A stretch of 64,000 nt of DNA from Euzebyella saccharophila (lineage in GTDB: Bacteria > Bacteroidota > Bacteroidia > Flavobacteriales > Flavobacteriaceae): contig NZ_JACYFJ010000002.1 in NCBI RefSeq assembly GCF_014855495.1, positions 868,001 through 932,000 on the forward strand, written 5' to 3'. The notes under the pieces were generated by a model. It made no database searches, was not told the origin of the DNA, and was given only the letters and a program-made list of their open reading frames with translations. The position numbers were made by a program, and so were the translations under genes. Shown piece after piece: positions 38,705 to 48,384 of this stretch. Every line of letters begins with the position of its first letter. The first letter of the stretch is position 1.

Positions 38705-40009
38705 CTATTTTTTCCTCATGAAAACCGTAACGGGAACGCCGGTAAAATCAAAATGTTCACGCAATTTATTTTCTAGGAAACGCTTGTACGGGTCGCGAAC
38801 ATACTGTGGTAAATTACAGAAAAAGGCAAACTGCGGATAAGGAGTGGGCAATTGGGTGATAAACTTGATTTTCACGTATTTATCTTTGTATGCAGGAGGT
38901 GGAGTTTTCTCAATGATGGGGAGCATGACATCATTTATCTTCCTGGTCTTAATTTTTTTGGAACGATTTTTATATACCTCCACCGCTGTTTCAATGGCTT
39001 TATAAATACGTTGTTTGGTCAGGGCCGAAATAAAGATAATAGGCACATCTACAAACGGCTCAATGGCTTTTTTAATCTGCTTGGTGTACTGCTTAATGGT
39101 ATTGGTCTCTTTATCCTCTACCAAATCCCATTTATTCACTAAAATTACAACGCCCTTATTATTACGCTGTGCAAGCCAAAAAATATTCTCCACCTGCCCG
39201 TCAAAACCACGGGTAGCATCAAATAACAAAATACATACGTCACTGTGCTCTATGGCCCTAACGGAGCGCATAACCGAATAGAATTCAAGGTCTTCTTTTA
39301 CCTTTCTTTTTCTGCGAATACCAGCGGTATCCACCAAATTGAATTCAAAACCGAATCGGTTGTACTTGGTATCAATACTATCCCTCGTTGTACCGGCAAT
39401 ATCCGTCACAATGTAACGGTCCTCACCGATCAAGGCATTGATAAAAGAGGATTTACCCGCATTTGGCCTTCCTACCACAGCAAAACGAGGCAATTCACTT
39501 TCTTCATTCACTTTCTCTGGGAGCACTTCCACTAAGGCATCCAAAAGTTCCCCGGTTCCACTACCATTTATACTGGAAAGTGTATAAAACTCACCTAGAC
39601 CAAGAGCGTAGAACTCCACAGCATCTTCTTCTCTCATGGCGTTATCAACTTTGTTGATTGCCAAGAATACCGGTTTATCCACTCTACGGAGCAATTTTGC
39701 TACATCCTCGTCCATACCTGTAACCCCGGTTTCTACATCCACCATAAAAATAATGGCGTCCGCTTCATCAATGGCCAGCTCTACCTGCTTATCAATTTCC
39801 TTCTCAAATACGTCATCACTACCCACTACGTAGCCTCCAGTATCAATTAAGGAGAACTCTTTTCCGTTCCAATCACTCTTACCATAGTGCCTATCTCGTG
39901 TAACGCCGCTAACGGCATCAACAATAGCTTCCCTCCGCTGGATCAAACGGTTAAAAAAAGTGGACTTTCCCACATTTGGCCTTCCCACAATAGCAACGAT
40001 AGCGCTCAT
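38705..40009 (-). CDS. der: Ribosome-assembly GTPase Der (EngA)
   Basis: 434 residues with two tandem GTPase domains, unique to Der. The first has GRPNVGKST (9-17), DTGGYV and NKVDN; the second has [17 protein letters not shown] and NKWDLVE. A KH-like domain closes the C-terminus ([10 protein letters not shown] onward). Der binds the 50S ribosomal subunit and is essential in most bacteria. The gene is on its own, facing left, with a divergent membrane protein gene 81 bases upstream. The residues look complete. Confidence 0.99.
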   Translation of the reverse strand: MSAIVAIVGRPNVGKSTFFNRLIQRREAIVDAVSGVTRDRHYGKSDWNGKEFSLIDTGGYVVGSDDVFEKEIDKQVELAIDEADAIIFMVDVETGVTGMDEDVAKLLRRVDKPVFLAINKVDNAMREEDAVEFYALGLGEFYTLSSINGSGTGELLDALVEVLPEKVNEESELPRFAVVGRPNAGKSSFINALIGEDRYIVTDIAGTTRDSIDTKYNRFGFEFNLVDTAGIRRKRKVKEDLEFYSVMRSVRAIEHSDVCILLFDATRGFDGQVENIFWLAQRNNKGVVILVNKWDLVEDKETNTIKQYTKQIKKAIEPFVDVPIIFISALTKQRIYKAIETAVEVYKNRSKKIKTRKINDVMLPIIEKTPPPAYKDKYVKIKFITQLPTPYPQFAFFCNLPQYVRDPYKRFLENKLREHFDFTGVPVTVFMRKK

Positions 40010-40090
40010 ACCTGCAATAATTTTGCGACAAAAGTACTACTAATATTTTAACGAATTGTGTATCTTCTTCTATCTTAAAAGTCCCTGACC

Positions 40091-40597
40091 ATGAAAGCCT
40101 TGCCCAACGACATAGTTTTAAGACCGAGATTTCAATTGGAACTGGCGCAAACGAAGGAAACACTACTGTCCGCCTTTGAGAAATCCGAAGAAAAACCCTT
40201 TATTATTAAAAGATTGGACGACCATGTTTTTATTAAATTCAATACAAAACACATACACTTTTGGTCTCCTCAATTACATCTGGAAATTAACGATACCGAA
40301 GACGGAAACAGCAAGCTTTACGGACTTTTTGGTCCCAACCCTACCCTATGGACTTTTTTTATGTTCCTGCATTTTGGCGTCGCTACCGTTTTTATCATTT
40401 TAGGTATTTGGGCGTATTCCAGCGCCTCATTGAATCGCCCGTATGTACTCCAACTCAGTTTAATGGTGCTTATGGTAATCATTTGGTTGGCACTTTATGC
40501 TTTTGGGCGCGTGGGTAAACACAAAGGCAAACCACAGATGCATGAGCTTTACATTTTTATGCAAAGAGTACTTAACGATTCCATGAATCTCAGTTGA
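40091..40597 (+). CDS. Hypothetical two-helix membrane protein
   Basis: 168 residues. The cytosolic-looking N-terminus (about 1-85) holds ALPNDIVLRPRFQLELAQTKET and a beta-rich stretch. Two transmembrane helices lie at about 93-112 and 119-139, with a short C-terminal amphipathic segment RVGKHKGKPQMHELYIFMQRVL. No family recognised. It is divergent from der with 81 bases between starts, and is followed immediately by the terminator hairpin shared with the next, convergent gene. Confidence 0.7.
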   Translation: MKALPNDIVLRPRFQLELAQTKETLLSAFEKSEEKPFIIKRLDDHVFIKFNTKHIHFWSPQLHLEINDTEDGNSKLYGLFGPNPTLWTFFMFLHFGVATVFIILGIWAYSSASLNRPYVLQLSLMVLMVIIWLALYAFGRVGKHKGKPQMHELYIFMQRVLNDSMNLS

Positions 40598-40606
40598 ATA
40601 AAAAAA

Positions 40607-40628
40607 CCCTTACCAGAATGGGTAAGGG
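40607..40628 (-). terminator. Intrinsic terminator, strong in the minus direction
   Basis: The 8-bp perfect stem CCCTTACC (40607-40614) / GGTAAGGG (40621-40628) has a 6-base loop. Read on the minus strand it is followed by a run of T's (complement of the A-run at 40600-40606), ending transcription of the choice-of-anchor I gene. Read on the plus strand the flank is weaker, but it may also stop the membrane protein gene. Confidence 0.85.
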
Positions 40629-40662
40629 CTTCTTGTCCAAAAAAAAGTGTACTAAAAATTTA

Positions 40663-42186
40663 CTATTTAATCTCGTAGATAGAAACAGTATTGCTCACCT
40701 CGTTGGTAATAATCAACAAATCTTCCTTAGTAGGACTATCTTTTGCTGGCACTACCAACAAACCTTCGGGAGCTACATCTTGCGCATCAAATACCCAATT
40801 GACAAACTCAGGGGCGTACGGATTGGAAATATCGTACACCATCACGCCACCGGTACGCTCCAAACCAACGAACAATAAGGTTGAGCTACCTACTTTTAGG
40901 GTAGTGACCGCTTCCGGCTCAGCACCTTTATCGTCGCTACGACCGTCAGCTTCTCCTTCATCGGCGTTGAAATATGAAGGATTCAATTCAAAAGTTTTCC
41001 TTCCTAGGTCGTCACCACTATCATATACCTGTGTTCCGTAAGTATCCCATATCGTGAAAGAACGCGCACCGTAAGAATAAATCTTATCAAAATCTCCATC
41101 GCCATCGATATCGCCATTGGCTGTCGTGGTTTTTAACCTTCCTAAATTCTCATCCATTTGAAGTTCTTCGGCATTGGGGAAGACGGTGGCATCCAATTCT
41201 AAATCTTTTACCCTTTCTTCTTCAGAATAACCGTCGTAATCCCTTGCATCACCCTCATTTGCGGTAATCAAGTATTCGCCTCCTTTAACCTTAGCAAATG
41301 CAATGGCATCGGGCATATAGAAACCGTATACCGGCCAATTCTGGAAGTTACCCACCATATCATCCTCATTACTGGCATCCAGACTGTTCATGGGTAATGA
41401 ATGGTCTTTTGTTCCCAAGCCGTATACATTGGTGATGCTCATGGACTTTAAGTCTACTACCGCAATTCCGTTGTTCTCTTGTAAGGTTATGTAAGCATAA
41501 CGGCTATCATCAGAAATAGCGACGAACTCTGGCTCTACATCTTGGGCAAAGCTTGCTCCAGGACCAAAAACCCTAAAATCGTTACCGATACCTTCTTGGC
41601 TGAAATTGGCAAAGTACAGGGTAGCCACTTCGTTCTTTTTTAAATCGATGACGGAAATAGACCCCTCAGGATCCACCGTATAATCATCATTAGGCTCCCC
41701 TTCGTTTGCGGCAACGATATAGTTTCCATTGGGTGAGAAGGCAACCATATCAGGAAGCGCACCTGCGGTATACGCTTCGACCATCTGAAGGGTTTCGGTA
41801 TCATAGGTTACGATGCTTCCGTTTGCCTGCTTGTTGGCATCTTCGACCGCTACGGCCAATAGGCCTTTGTGAACTGCCACGCTGTTTGGAGTACCATTCA
41901 AGGGTATACCCGAAAGTTTTACGGACATAGCCGGATTTGAAATATCCCAAACCGAAACCTCATCTTCATTAGGGTTTACAATAAATAGTTTGTTCGTTTT
42001 GGCATCAAAGGCACTGATTTCGGCAAAGCCCTCGTCACCTTCGCCATTAGTAAAGGTTCCTAGTTTCTCAAAGGTAAGGGTGGATACGTCCTTGTCATTA
42101 TCCTGACCAGGCATACCAATGTAATCTTTAATGCAAGAAGAAAGTGTAGCTCCTGCAACGAGGGCTACCAATAGTGATTTTTTCAT
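40663..42186 (-). CDS. Choice-of-anchor I family lipoprotein (beta-propeller)
   Basis: 507 residues. A lipoprotein signal ends at C18 in TLSSC. The body is a WD/YVTN-type beta-propeller with blades such as GFAEISAFDAKTNKLFIVNP, PNSVAVHKGLLAVAVED and PEGLLVVPA. YIVAANEGEPNDDY and YLITANEGDARDYDG are typical of the choice-of-anchor I family, often annotated as alkaline-phosphatase-like. Acidic calcium-like motifs (DIDGDGDFDKIYSYGARSF) are visible. It is probably a surface or periplasmic protein; the family has no agreed reaction. Its 3' end is closed by the terminator at 40607-40628. It follows the era gene by 86 bases. Confidence 0.88.
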   Translation of the reverse strand: MKKSLLVALVAGATLSSCIKDYIGMPGQDNDKDVSTLTFEKLGTFTNGEGDEGFAEISAFDAKTNKLFIVNPNEDEVSVWDISNPAMSVKLSGIPLNGTPNSVAVHKGLLAVAVEDANKQANGSIVTYDTETLQMVEAYTAGALPDMVAFSPNGNYIVAANEGEPNDDYTVDPEGSISVIDLKKNEVATLYFANFSQEGIGNDFRVFGPGASFAQDVEPEFVAISDDSRYAYITLQENNGIAVVDLKSMSITNVYGLGTKDHSLPMNSLDASNEDDMVGNFQNWPVYGFYMPDAIAFAKVKGGEYLITANEGDARDYDGYSEEERVKDLELDATVFPNAEELQMDENLGRLKTTTANGDIDGDGDFDKIYSYGARSFTIWDTYGTQVYDSGDDLGRKTFELNPSYFNADEGEADGRSDDKGAEPEAVTTLKVGSSTLLFVGLERTGGVMVYDISNPYAPEFVNWVFDAQDVAPEGLLVVPAKDSPTKEDLLIITNEVSNTVSIYEIK

Positions 42187-42272
42187 ATTACGGTATAGTT
42201 ATTTATCTGAAAACGAATATGATCAAATACCGTAACCAAAAAGTAAGCTCAATAATAAGCTAATGTTATGAT

Positions 42273-43160
42273 TTAGTTTTGGTTGTACCCAAAACGCTTG
42301 AGTTGACGTACATCACTACGCCAATTTTTGTTAACCTTTACATAGAGTTCAATATGAACTTGTTTACCAAAAAATTGCTCCAAATCTTTACGGGCTTCTA
42401 CCCCTACCTTTTTTAGAGCGCTGCCTTTATGGCCTATAATAATTCCTTTTTGGGAATCTCTTTCTACCATAATCACAGCTCGCATGCGAATGATATCTTC
42501 ATCCTCCATAAATTCTTCGGTTTCAATTTCTACCGAATACGGAATCTCTTTTTTATAATTCAGGAGGATTTTCTCACGGATGGTCTCATTGACAAAAAAA
42601 CGCTCCGGTTTGTCGGTCAGCTGGTCTTTGGGGTAATAGGCCGGCCCTTCGGGAAGCAATTCAATAATCCGCTCAAATACGTTTTTAATATTAAAATTGC
42701 TCAAGGCCGAAATAGGATGAAGCTCTACCGTGGGCAAAAGGTTTTGCCAGTATTGCACTTGCTCCTCCAACAATTCTTGGGTAGCCGTATCCACTTTGTT
42801 CAAAAGTAACAGTACCGGAATCTTACTATTCTTTATTTTTTCAAAAAAAGCTTCGTCCTTTAGCGCCTTCTCCCCTATTTCTACCATATAAATAAGTACA
42901 TCAGCATCTTCAAAAGCCGTTTTCACAAAGTTCATCATACTGGATTGAAGCTCATAGGCAGGTTTGATGATTCCCGGAGTATCGGACAAAATCACCTGAA
43001 AATCTTCTCCATTGACAATACCTAGAATTCGGTGTCTGGTGGTCTGTGCCTTGGAAGTAATGATGGACAGTTTTTCGCCCACAAAGGCATTCATCAAAGT
43101 AGATTTACCCACATTGGGATTTCCTATAATATTTACAAATCCTGATTTATGCTTCTCCAT
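42273..43160 (-). CDS. era: GTPase Era
   Basis: 295 residues. The GTPase domain carries GNPNVGKST (13-21), DTPGI and NKVD, and the C-terminal KH domain includes IGHKGSALKKVG, which binds 16S rRNA near the anti-Shine-Dalgarno end. Era checks 30S subunit maturation and is usually essential. The ATG lies 3 bases after the stop of the SpoU methyltransferase gene, so the two are translationally coupled. All five GTPase motifs are present. Confidence 0.99.
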   Translation of the reverse strand: MEKHKSGFVNIIGNPNVGKSTLMNAFVGEKLSIITSKAQTTRHRILGIVNGEDFQVILSDTPGIIKPAYELQSSMMNFVKTAFEDADVLIYMVEIGEKALKDEAFFEKIKNSKIPVLLLLNKVDTATQELLEEQVQYWQNLLPTVELHPISALSNFNIKNVFERIIELLPEGPAYYPKDQLTDKPERFFVNETIREKILLNYKKEIPYSVEIETEEFMEDEDIIRMRAVIMVERDSQKGIIIGHKGSALKKVGVEARKDLEQFFGKQVHIELYVKVNKNWRSDVRQLKRFGYNQN

Positions 43161-43163
43161 ACC

Positions 43164-43634
43164 TTATCTTTTGTTAAACCTTGGTTTTGGCAAGTTTCTA
43201 TCGTACATCACGATACTTCCAGCCACGGCTACATTCAAACTTTTAACCGACTTAAAACGAATCAAATGGTGCGATTTTTTACAGGCCTGAGCGGTGAGCC
43301 CGTGGTCCTCTGCCCCTAATAAGTAAACACACCTTCTGGGGTGGTGAAAGGTCTCCAGATCCACCGCATCCTCGGTCATCTCGACCCCTACCAACATGGC
43401 TCCTTTTGGTAAATTTCCATAAAAATCGTCAAATGTATCATAGTGGAAATAGGGCATGGCCTTTACCGCATGGTGGGTATCGCTCGACTGTTTGGCGTAC
43501 CTGTTTCCGATGGTAAAAATAAAACTGGCGCCCAAATTTTGGGCCGTTCGCCAAAGCACCCCTAAATTTTCCGGTGTTTTTCCGTTCTGGATGCCAATTC
43601 CAAAAAATTCATGTTCAAAATTATCCGTGCTCAC
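43164..43634 (-). CDS. SpoU/TrmH-type tRNA or rRNA 2'-O-methyltransferase
   Basis: 156 residues with the SPOUT knot. The three SpoU boxes are NLGVLWRTAQNLGA near the start, VYLLGAEDHGL in the middle and SLNVAVAGSIVMYD near the end. These bind S-adenosylmethionine and carry the catalytic Arg and Asn. The modified nucleotide cannot be read from sequence. The gene overlaps the symporter by 14 bases and precedes era by 3 bases in a run of symporter, methyltransferase and era. Confidence 0.9.
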   Translation of the reverse strand: MSTDNFEHEFFGIGIQNGKTPENLGVLWRTAQNLGASFIFTIGNRYAKQSSDTHHAVKAMPYFHYDTFDDFYGNLPKGAMLVGVEMTEDAVDLETFHHPRRCVYLLGAEDHGLTAQACKKSHHLIRFKSVKSLNVAVAGSIVMYDRNLPKPRFNKR

Positions 43635-44985
43635 CTTTTAACCTCTGAAAATACTTTTTAGCTTCCTTATTTACTTTAGGAGCCAACAAAAGTACGGCAA
43701 TCATATTGGGAATTACCATTAATGCATAGGAAAGATCAATGAGGTTCTTTACCAATTCCAGAGATGCCACCGCCGCAAAAACAATCATGATGACGAAGTA
43801 CCAGTTGTAATACTTACCTATTTTAGGATTCGTTAAAAAGGACAAACACTTCACCCCGTAATAAGAATAGGTAAACAAGGTGGACAAGGCAAAAGCGGTA
43901 ACGATGAGCATTAATAAATCATCTCCATAACCAAAAAGGGTCTTTTCAAAAGCGGATAGCGTCATAACGATGCCGCTACCATCCTCTAAATAAGCCCCAC
44001 TTAAAATGATGACGACCGCGGTGAAGGTACATACCAAAATCGTATCAATAAATGGACCTAGCATGGCCACGAGCCCTTCTTTGATAGGACTATCGGTTTT
44101 TGACTGGCCGTGATACATGGGGGCACTCCCCAAACCGGCCTCGTTTGAAAACATGGCCCTTCGGATGCCGATAATTACTAGCCCCCAGAAGCCTCCAGTA
44201 ACCACCGTTTTGAAATTCCAAGCTTCGGTAACGATCATTTTTAAAGAAGGAATTATTTGGGAAGCATTTAAAACCATCACCACCACAACAGCCAATAAAT
44301 AGACCAAAACCATAAAGGGAACTATGGCCGAGGCAACTTTTGCAATTTTTGTGAGTCCCCCGAAAATAACAAAAGAAGTTACCACGGCAAGCACAAAACC
44401 AATACCCAACTGCCAATTGAAGATTCCGAAATTGGCAATGGTCTCATTAGGCTCTATAACGGTCATAAAAGTATCGGTGAACTGGTTTGCCGTAAATACA
44501 CCTAAAAAGCCAAAAAGTCCGCACACAGCAAAAAACAGGGCCAGAGGCCGAGCCTTCTCCCCTAGGCCTTTTGAGATGTAGTACATGGGTCCGCCTTGCA
44601 ATTTACCATCGGCATCCGTAGTACGGTACATCACCGCCAAGCTACATGAGTAAAATTTGATACACATGCCAATGAGGGCCGTGACCCAGATCCAAAACAC
44701 CACCCCCGGACCGCCATCATGAATGGCAATGGCCACCCCGGAGATATTTCCCAATCCCACAGTTGCAGCAACTGCAGCCGATAACGCTTGAAACGAACTC
44801 ACATCACCCTGTGCTGTTTTGTCATCATATTTACCTGCCGTTATAGCGATTGCATGACCAAAAAAGCGATAGGGTAAAAACTTGGAATAGAAGACTAAGA
44901 ACAGTCCCCCACCGATTAAAAGAATAAACATGGGCCACTCCGTAAAAGGTAGCGCTCCCGAAATTAGGTCGTTAATTAGTTCCAT
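43621..44985 (-). CDS. Sodium:alanine symporter family transporter (AGCS)
   Basis: 454 residues from the ATG at 44985; an in-frame upstream start at 45108 adds 41 residues without membrane character and is not preferred. The protein has about ten membrane helices. AGCS motifs include SFQALSAAVAATVGLGNISGVAIAI, GGPGVVFWIWVTALIG and RAMFSNEAGLGSAPMYHG. The transporter uses sodium flux to import alanine, glycine or related amino acids; the substrate is not certain. It is the first gene of a run with the methyltransferase (14-base overlap) and era. Its right flank is the initiator tRNA gene on the other strand. Confidence 0.94.
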   Translation of the reverse strand: MELINDLISGALPFTEWPMFILLIGGGLFLVFYSKFLPYRFFGHAIAITAGKYDDKTAQGDVSSFQALSAAVAATVGLGNISGVAIAIHDGGPGVVFWIWVTALIGMCIKFYSCSLAVMYRTTDADGKLQGGPMYYISKGLGEKARPLALFFAVCGLFGFLGVFTANQFTDTFMTVIEPNETIANFGIFNWQLGIGFVLAVVTSFVIFGGLTKIAKVASAIVPFMVLVYLLAVVVVMVLNASQIIPSLKMIVTEAWNFKTVVTGGFWGLVIIGIRRAMFSNEAGLGSAPMYHGQSKTDSPIKEGLVAMLGPFIDTILVCTFTAVVIILSGAYLEDGSGIVMTLSAFEKTLFGYGDDLLMLIVTAFALSTLFTYSYYGVKCLSFLTNPKIGKYYNWYFVIMIVFAAVASLELVKNLIDLSYALMVIPNMIAVLLLAPKVNKEAKKYFQRLKGEHG

Positions 44986-45172
44986 AGGCAATGTAGCAAG
45001 TCTCGAAGGTATACATTTTAGGGGTTTTATGGGCGGATAAAAAAGATTCTGGAATATGTTTTGATAATACAATAAATCGGTTGTATATTTGCTGCCCGTT
45101 ACGAACAAAGTAGCGGTCTTCTTGGCAGGGTAATGAACTGCAGCAGTAATGCAAGTGAGAAGAAACCCACAT

Positions 45173-45245
<73 letters not shown>

Positions 45246-45251
45246 CTACAT

Positions 45252-45302
45252 AACCCATTGATTAACAGCTTTTTAAAACTGTTGTCAATGGGTTCTTTTT
45301 TT
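45252..45302 (+). terminator. tRNA-fMet terminator overlapping the integrase start
   Basis: The arm at 45252-45268 pairs with 45279-45294: a 10-bp stem AACCCATTGA/TCAATGGGTT, a small internal loop, and a 5-bp stem AACAG/CTGTT, with a 10-base loop. Seven T's follow at 45296-45302. This is a textbook intrinsic terminator for the tRNA transcript. The integrase ATG (45288) lies inside the right arm, and the in-frame TTG (45258) lies in the left arm. Confidence 0.85.
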
Positions 45303-46568
45303 GATATATTGCAAAGCGCATACGCTACCGCATACAAAAACGGATTGAAGAAGAAAAAATACACGGAACCGAAAATCTACCATGGCGGGGACAATTTTGA
45401 CCTTTCCAAAAGGTGGTACGTCTATTTTGACTATGCCAGTCCGGACCTTTTTGACAAACTTGGAAATCCCGTGCTGGTCCGTCAAACGCCAGTAACAATG
45501 AGCGTCAACAAAAACTACAAAACAAAAAAAGAAAGATTATTTCATCTTGGGATAATCAAGGAGGTTTTGCTGGAAATGCTGAAAGAAGGGTATTCTCCTT
45601 ACAAAGACAAGCTTAAACTCAATTCAAAATCCTTGGAATATACGGCCGGAGCCGCATTGGATTATGCCTATACCCTAAAACTCAATGAACTTTCTGACAC
45701 TTCCATTAAAGATTACAAAAGCCGATACAATCAGTTTAAAAAATACCTGAATAAAAAGAACTTGCTCGATAAAAGCATCCTTAGCATTACCAAACAGACC
45801 GTCAACAATTATCTACAAAGTATTGTCAAAAAAAGCAGTGCAAGAAACAGGAACAACACCCGCATCGTATTGAGCTCCCTATTTGGTGAGCTTGAAGACA
45901 ACGATATTATCCCAAGAAATTTTATCGAGAATATCAAAGTACTCAATACAAAATCGGTAAGCCATAAGACCTATTCGTTAGAAATCTTGGAAGGTCTGTT
46001 CGCTTTTATCAAAGAAAACGACCCACTTCTGTTGCTTTTCATAAAATTTGTCTCCTATAATTTTCTACGCCCAATTGAGGTATGCAGGCTAAAAGTCAAG
46101 GATATTTTTCTTGCTCAAAAGCTATTACGGGTTCAAGCAAAGAACAAACCTGAAAAGACCAAAATTATACCGGATATCGTCCACCATGAAATCAAGGATT
46201 TGGACTTCTCCGTACAAAATCACTTTTTGTTTACTCCTGCTGGTATTGGAGAATGGGAAGCTACGGAATCAAGTAGAAGGGATTATTTTACCAAACGGTT
46301 TTGGAAACTTAAAAAGAAATACAACGAATATCTTCTTTCACAAGGAAAAACGATGCAATTGGGAGGTGAATATACCATCTATTCTTTCAGGCATACTTTT
46401 ATAACATTGCTTTTTAGGAAGTTCAGGAAAGAATTTACCTATACAGAAACTTGTGATAAATTGATGCTGATTACGGGTCATTCTACATTGAAGGCACTTA
46501 AATCTTATTTGAAGGATATCGATGCGGAACTCCCCGAGGATTATAGCGGTTTGTTATCCTTAACCTAA
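45288..46568 (+). CDS. Tyrosine recombinase (integrase) of the mobile element
   Basis: 426 residues from the ATG at 45288 (436 from an in-frame TTG at 45258). The N-terminal arm-binding part and a SAM-like core-binding domain (about 110-210) precede the catalytic domain. Catalytic residues by position from the ATG: R261 in FLRPIEV, the second Arg R368 in YSFRHTF, H in TGHST, and nucleophile Y407 in KSYLKD. The usual HxxR histidine is Y here, a common Bacteroidota variant. It catalyses site-specific integration and excision at the tRNA. Because its start codon lies within the tRNA terminator hairpin, expression may depend on readthrough from the tRNA promoter or on excision. Confidence 0.93.
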   Translation: MGSFFDILQSAYATAYKNGLKKKKYTEPKIYHGGDNFDLSKRWYVYFDYASPDLFDKLGNPVLVRQTPVTMSVNKNYKTKKERLFHLGIIKEVLLEMLKEGYSPYKDKLKLNSKSLEYTAGAALDYAYTLKLNELSDTSIKDYKSRYNQFKKYLNKKNLLDKSILSITKQTVNNYLQSIVKKSSARNRNNTRIVLSSLFGELEDNDIIPRNFIENIKVLNTKSVSHKTYSLEILEGLFAFIKENDPLLLLFIKFVSYNFLRPIEVCRLKVKDIFLAQKLLRVQAKNKPEKTKIIPDIVHHEIKDLDFSVQNHFLFTPAGIGEWEATESSRRDYFTKRFWKLKKKYNEYLLSQGKTMQLGGEYTIYSFRHTFITLLFRKFRKEFTYTETCDKLMLITGHSTLKALKSYLKDIDAELPEDYSGLLSLT

Positions 46569-46641
46569 TTCAGGATTAGCTAATGAAAATTACTATTGTA
46601 ATAATTGAATTTTGTATAGCTAATGACAACGAATCCTATTT

Positions 46642-46839
46642 TTATAAGTGAAGCTTGCCCATGGAAATGAAAAGGTTTCTATAATGTTTTTTTAGTTTTT
46701 CCCTTTCGGTCATTGGTTTTGGTTTATGGTCAGGACATTCCTTGGTTATCTTCTGGGACAGAATAGATTCCAAATCCTCGACGGATAAGCTATCCAACAG
46801 GGCATTCAACAATTTATCGCTGACCAAGCCTCCTTCCAT
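46642..46839 (-). CDS. Small hypothetical protein downstream of the relaxase
   Basis: 65 residues beginning MEGGLVSDKLLNALLDSL with a helical, basic C-terminus (TEREKLKKHYRNLFISM). It starts 6 bases after the relaxase stop on the same strand, so it is probably the third gene of the mobilisation operon. No family recognised; an accessory transfer role is only a guess from position. Confidence 0.55.
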   Translation of the reverse strand: MEGGLVSDKLLNALLDSLSVEDLESILSQKITKECPDHKPKPMTEREKLKKHYRNLFISMGKLHL

Positions 46840-46845
46840 GATACA

Positions 46846-47874
46846 TTATAAACTCATTCCTTTTTTCTTCTTCTTCCGCTCCCAACGGTCGAAATCTTCC
46901 AGTTCCATCTTGAACGGAGTGAAAGATTCGTCATCTAGGCCATCCTTTTGATTGCCTCCCAAATCGTATTTTGGTTTTTCACTAATTTGGACTGTCCCTC
47001 CCTCAGCATCTTTTGCTTTTCCGATAGTGTTCCTTGATGGGCCTGAATCCGGAGCAACAACTCCTTTATTTCCTTGTTCTGCATGATTATTTTCGAGAAT
47101 AACTGTACGGTCTCTGATTTGTTCATAATCGATTTGTTTTATGATGTTGTTCCATGAATATTTTCGGCCTAGGCTGCTGCCCTTATAAATCACTCCTTCA
47201 TATTTGAAGGAGATACCGGAAACCCGTCCCGTTGTTTTACTGATATTGAACTTTGGCCAAATATCTCTTGAACGCAATTGATTGAGAAATTCCTCTGTAG
47301 TAGCTGAACGTTTTAATGCCTCCCTCAATTGATGTTGAAGCAGGCTTTTAATTGGTGGGTTACCCGTCCTGAGCGATTTCTCTATCTCTTTTTGAGTTAG
47401 TGCCGCCTCTCTTTCCAAGCTTGCGTCTGGCAGTTGTGAAAGACCATATTTCTTTTCCAGCTTTCGCACCAAGCGTTCGCTGCGCTCATAGTCTCTGCTA
47501 TCGCTGACCAATGCTCCGGATAGTTTTACCCTATTGGCAACGATATGGATGTGTTGGTGGCTTTGGTCGTCATGGCGGTACATAATGTATTGGTTGTCAT
47601 CGAATCCCATTCCCTTTAGATAGTCCAGTCCCATCGAAACGAATTCACTATCACGCATCTTATCGCCAGGCGGCAGGTTCAAGGACACATGATAGACCGC
47701 TTTACCAAGCCTAGGGCGTAACTGCCGAACCAAATTGAACTCCTTGGCCATATCGACAGAACTGCCCAAATCAATATTCGCATCCAACACAACGGCCTGG
47801 CCCAGCTCCACCTTTTTTTGGTTGTAGGCCAACAGTCCGTAAAAATCCTTTCCCTTTATCTGTTTTGCTATCAT
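46846..47874 (-). CDS. Relaxase/mobilisation nuclease (MobA/MobB-like)
   Basis: 342 residues. The relaxase domain (about 1-170) includes the metal-binding three-histidine motif in HDDQSHQHIHIVANRVKLSG, and catalytic tyrosine candidates near the N-terminus (DFYGLLAYNQ). The protein nicks one strand at oriT and leads transfer. The C-terminal 170 residues are coiled and charged. It overlaps mobC by 4 bases (ATGA), so the two are co-translated. It belongs to the relaxase group widespread in Bacteroidota conjugative elements; I do not assign a MOB type. Confidence 0.9.
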   Translation of the reverse strand: MIAKQIKGKDFYGLLAYNQKKVELGQAVVLDANIDLGSSVDMAKEFNLVRQLRPRLGKAVYHVSLNLPPGDKMRDSEFVSMGLDYLKGMGFDDNQYIMYRHDDQSHQHIHIVANRVKLSGALVSDSRDYERSERLVRKLEKKYGLSQLPDASLEREAALTQKEIEKSLRTGNPPIKSLLQHQLREALKRSATTEEFLNQLRSRDIWPKFNISKTTGRVSGISFKYEGVIYKGSSLGRKYSWNNIIKQIDYEQIRDRTVILENNHAEQGNKGVVAPDSGPSRNTIGKAKDAEGGTVQISEKPKYDLGGNQKDGLDDESFTPFKMELEDFDRWERKKKKKGMSL

Positions 47875-48212
47875 TTGTTGGTAATGTTCGACTTTAGTTC
47901 CTGTAAAAGGTGCTGTAGCTCTCCCAATTGACGATATAAGATTTTAGGTGAATGCATACGTAAATGGGAATTTTTAGTCAGTTGGTTGATGTTGTTGCCG
48001 ATTCGGCTCAACTCAATGAACAATCTTCTGTCCTCTGGCGTAACCTTGGTTCTGGGAAGGGGTCTGCCCGTAACTTTTTTCCGGATGTAATCCGGTATGC
48101 CCATGCCCAACGTGGCTGCATTTCCGGAGACGATTAGGTATTCATTGACGGTCATGCGTACATTGACCCGTATCGCCTTGAGTGATTCAATATCTTTTTT
48201 TGGCCGTGCCAT
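47871..48212 (-). CDS. mobC: MobC-like relaxosome protein
   Basis: 113 residues. An N-terminal ribbon-helix-helix-like stretch (RVNVRMTVNEYLIVSGNAATLGMGIPDYIRK) is followed by a helical part with IGNNINQLTKNSH, the hallmark of MobC proteins. MobC binds oriT and opens the DNA for the relaxase. It overlaps the relaxase gene by 4 bases and lies directly downstream of the inverted-repeat region proposed as oriT. Confidence 0.85.
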   Translation of the reverse strand: MARPKKDIESLKAIRVNVRMTVNEYLIVSGNAATLGMGIPDYIRKKVTGRPLPRTKVTPEDRRLFIELSRIGNNINQLTKNSHLRMHSPKILYRQLGELQHLLQELKSNITNK

Positions 48213-48223
48213 AATTCAGGGGT

Positions 48224-48375
48224 TTGGGGAGGATCCCCAACAAGCCTCGCGAACAAAGTGAGCGGTTTTTGCTTGCAAAAACATGGCTTGCTACGTGACC
48301 TCCGATTAACTTAGGCCAAACCTAAAACATATCGCAAGTCAATAAGGGCTTTGCCGTACACGGAGTGTTGTACGG
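48224..48375. other. Candidate origin of transfer: cluster of inverted repeats upstream of mobC
   Basis: Five inverted repeats sit within 152 bases: TTGGGGA/TCCCCAA (48224-48240), CAAGCC/GGCTTG (48241-48290, enclosing the next), GTTTTTGC/GCAAAAAC (48265-48282), TTAGG/CCTAA (48311-48325) and CCGTACA/TGTACGG (48354-48375). They fill the gap between the mobC start and the upstream hypothetical gene. oriT regions are typically rich in inverted repeats and lie next to relaxosome genes. The nick site cannot be assigned from sequence alone. Confidence 0.6.
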
Positions 48376-48384
48376 TAAATCGAT

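Noticed and set aside
43986-44985. Extension of the symporter to 45108
   Set aside because: The added 41 residues show no membrane or family character and would start close to the tRNA; ATG at 44985 preferred.
45258-45287. TTG start for the integrase at 45258
   Set aside because: ATG at 45288 gives a better start; the TTG lies in the tRNA terminator's left arm and adds ten residues unlike the family. Kept only as an alternative.
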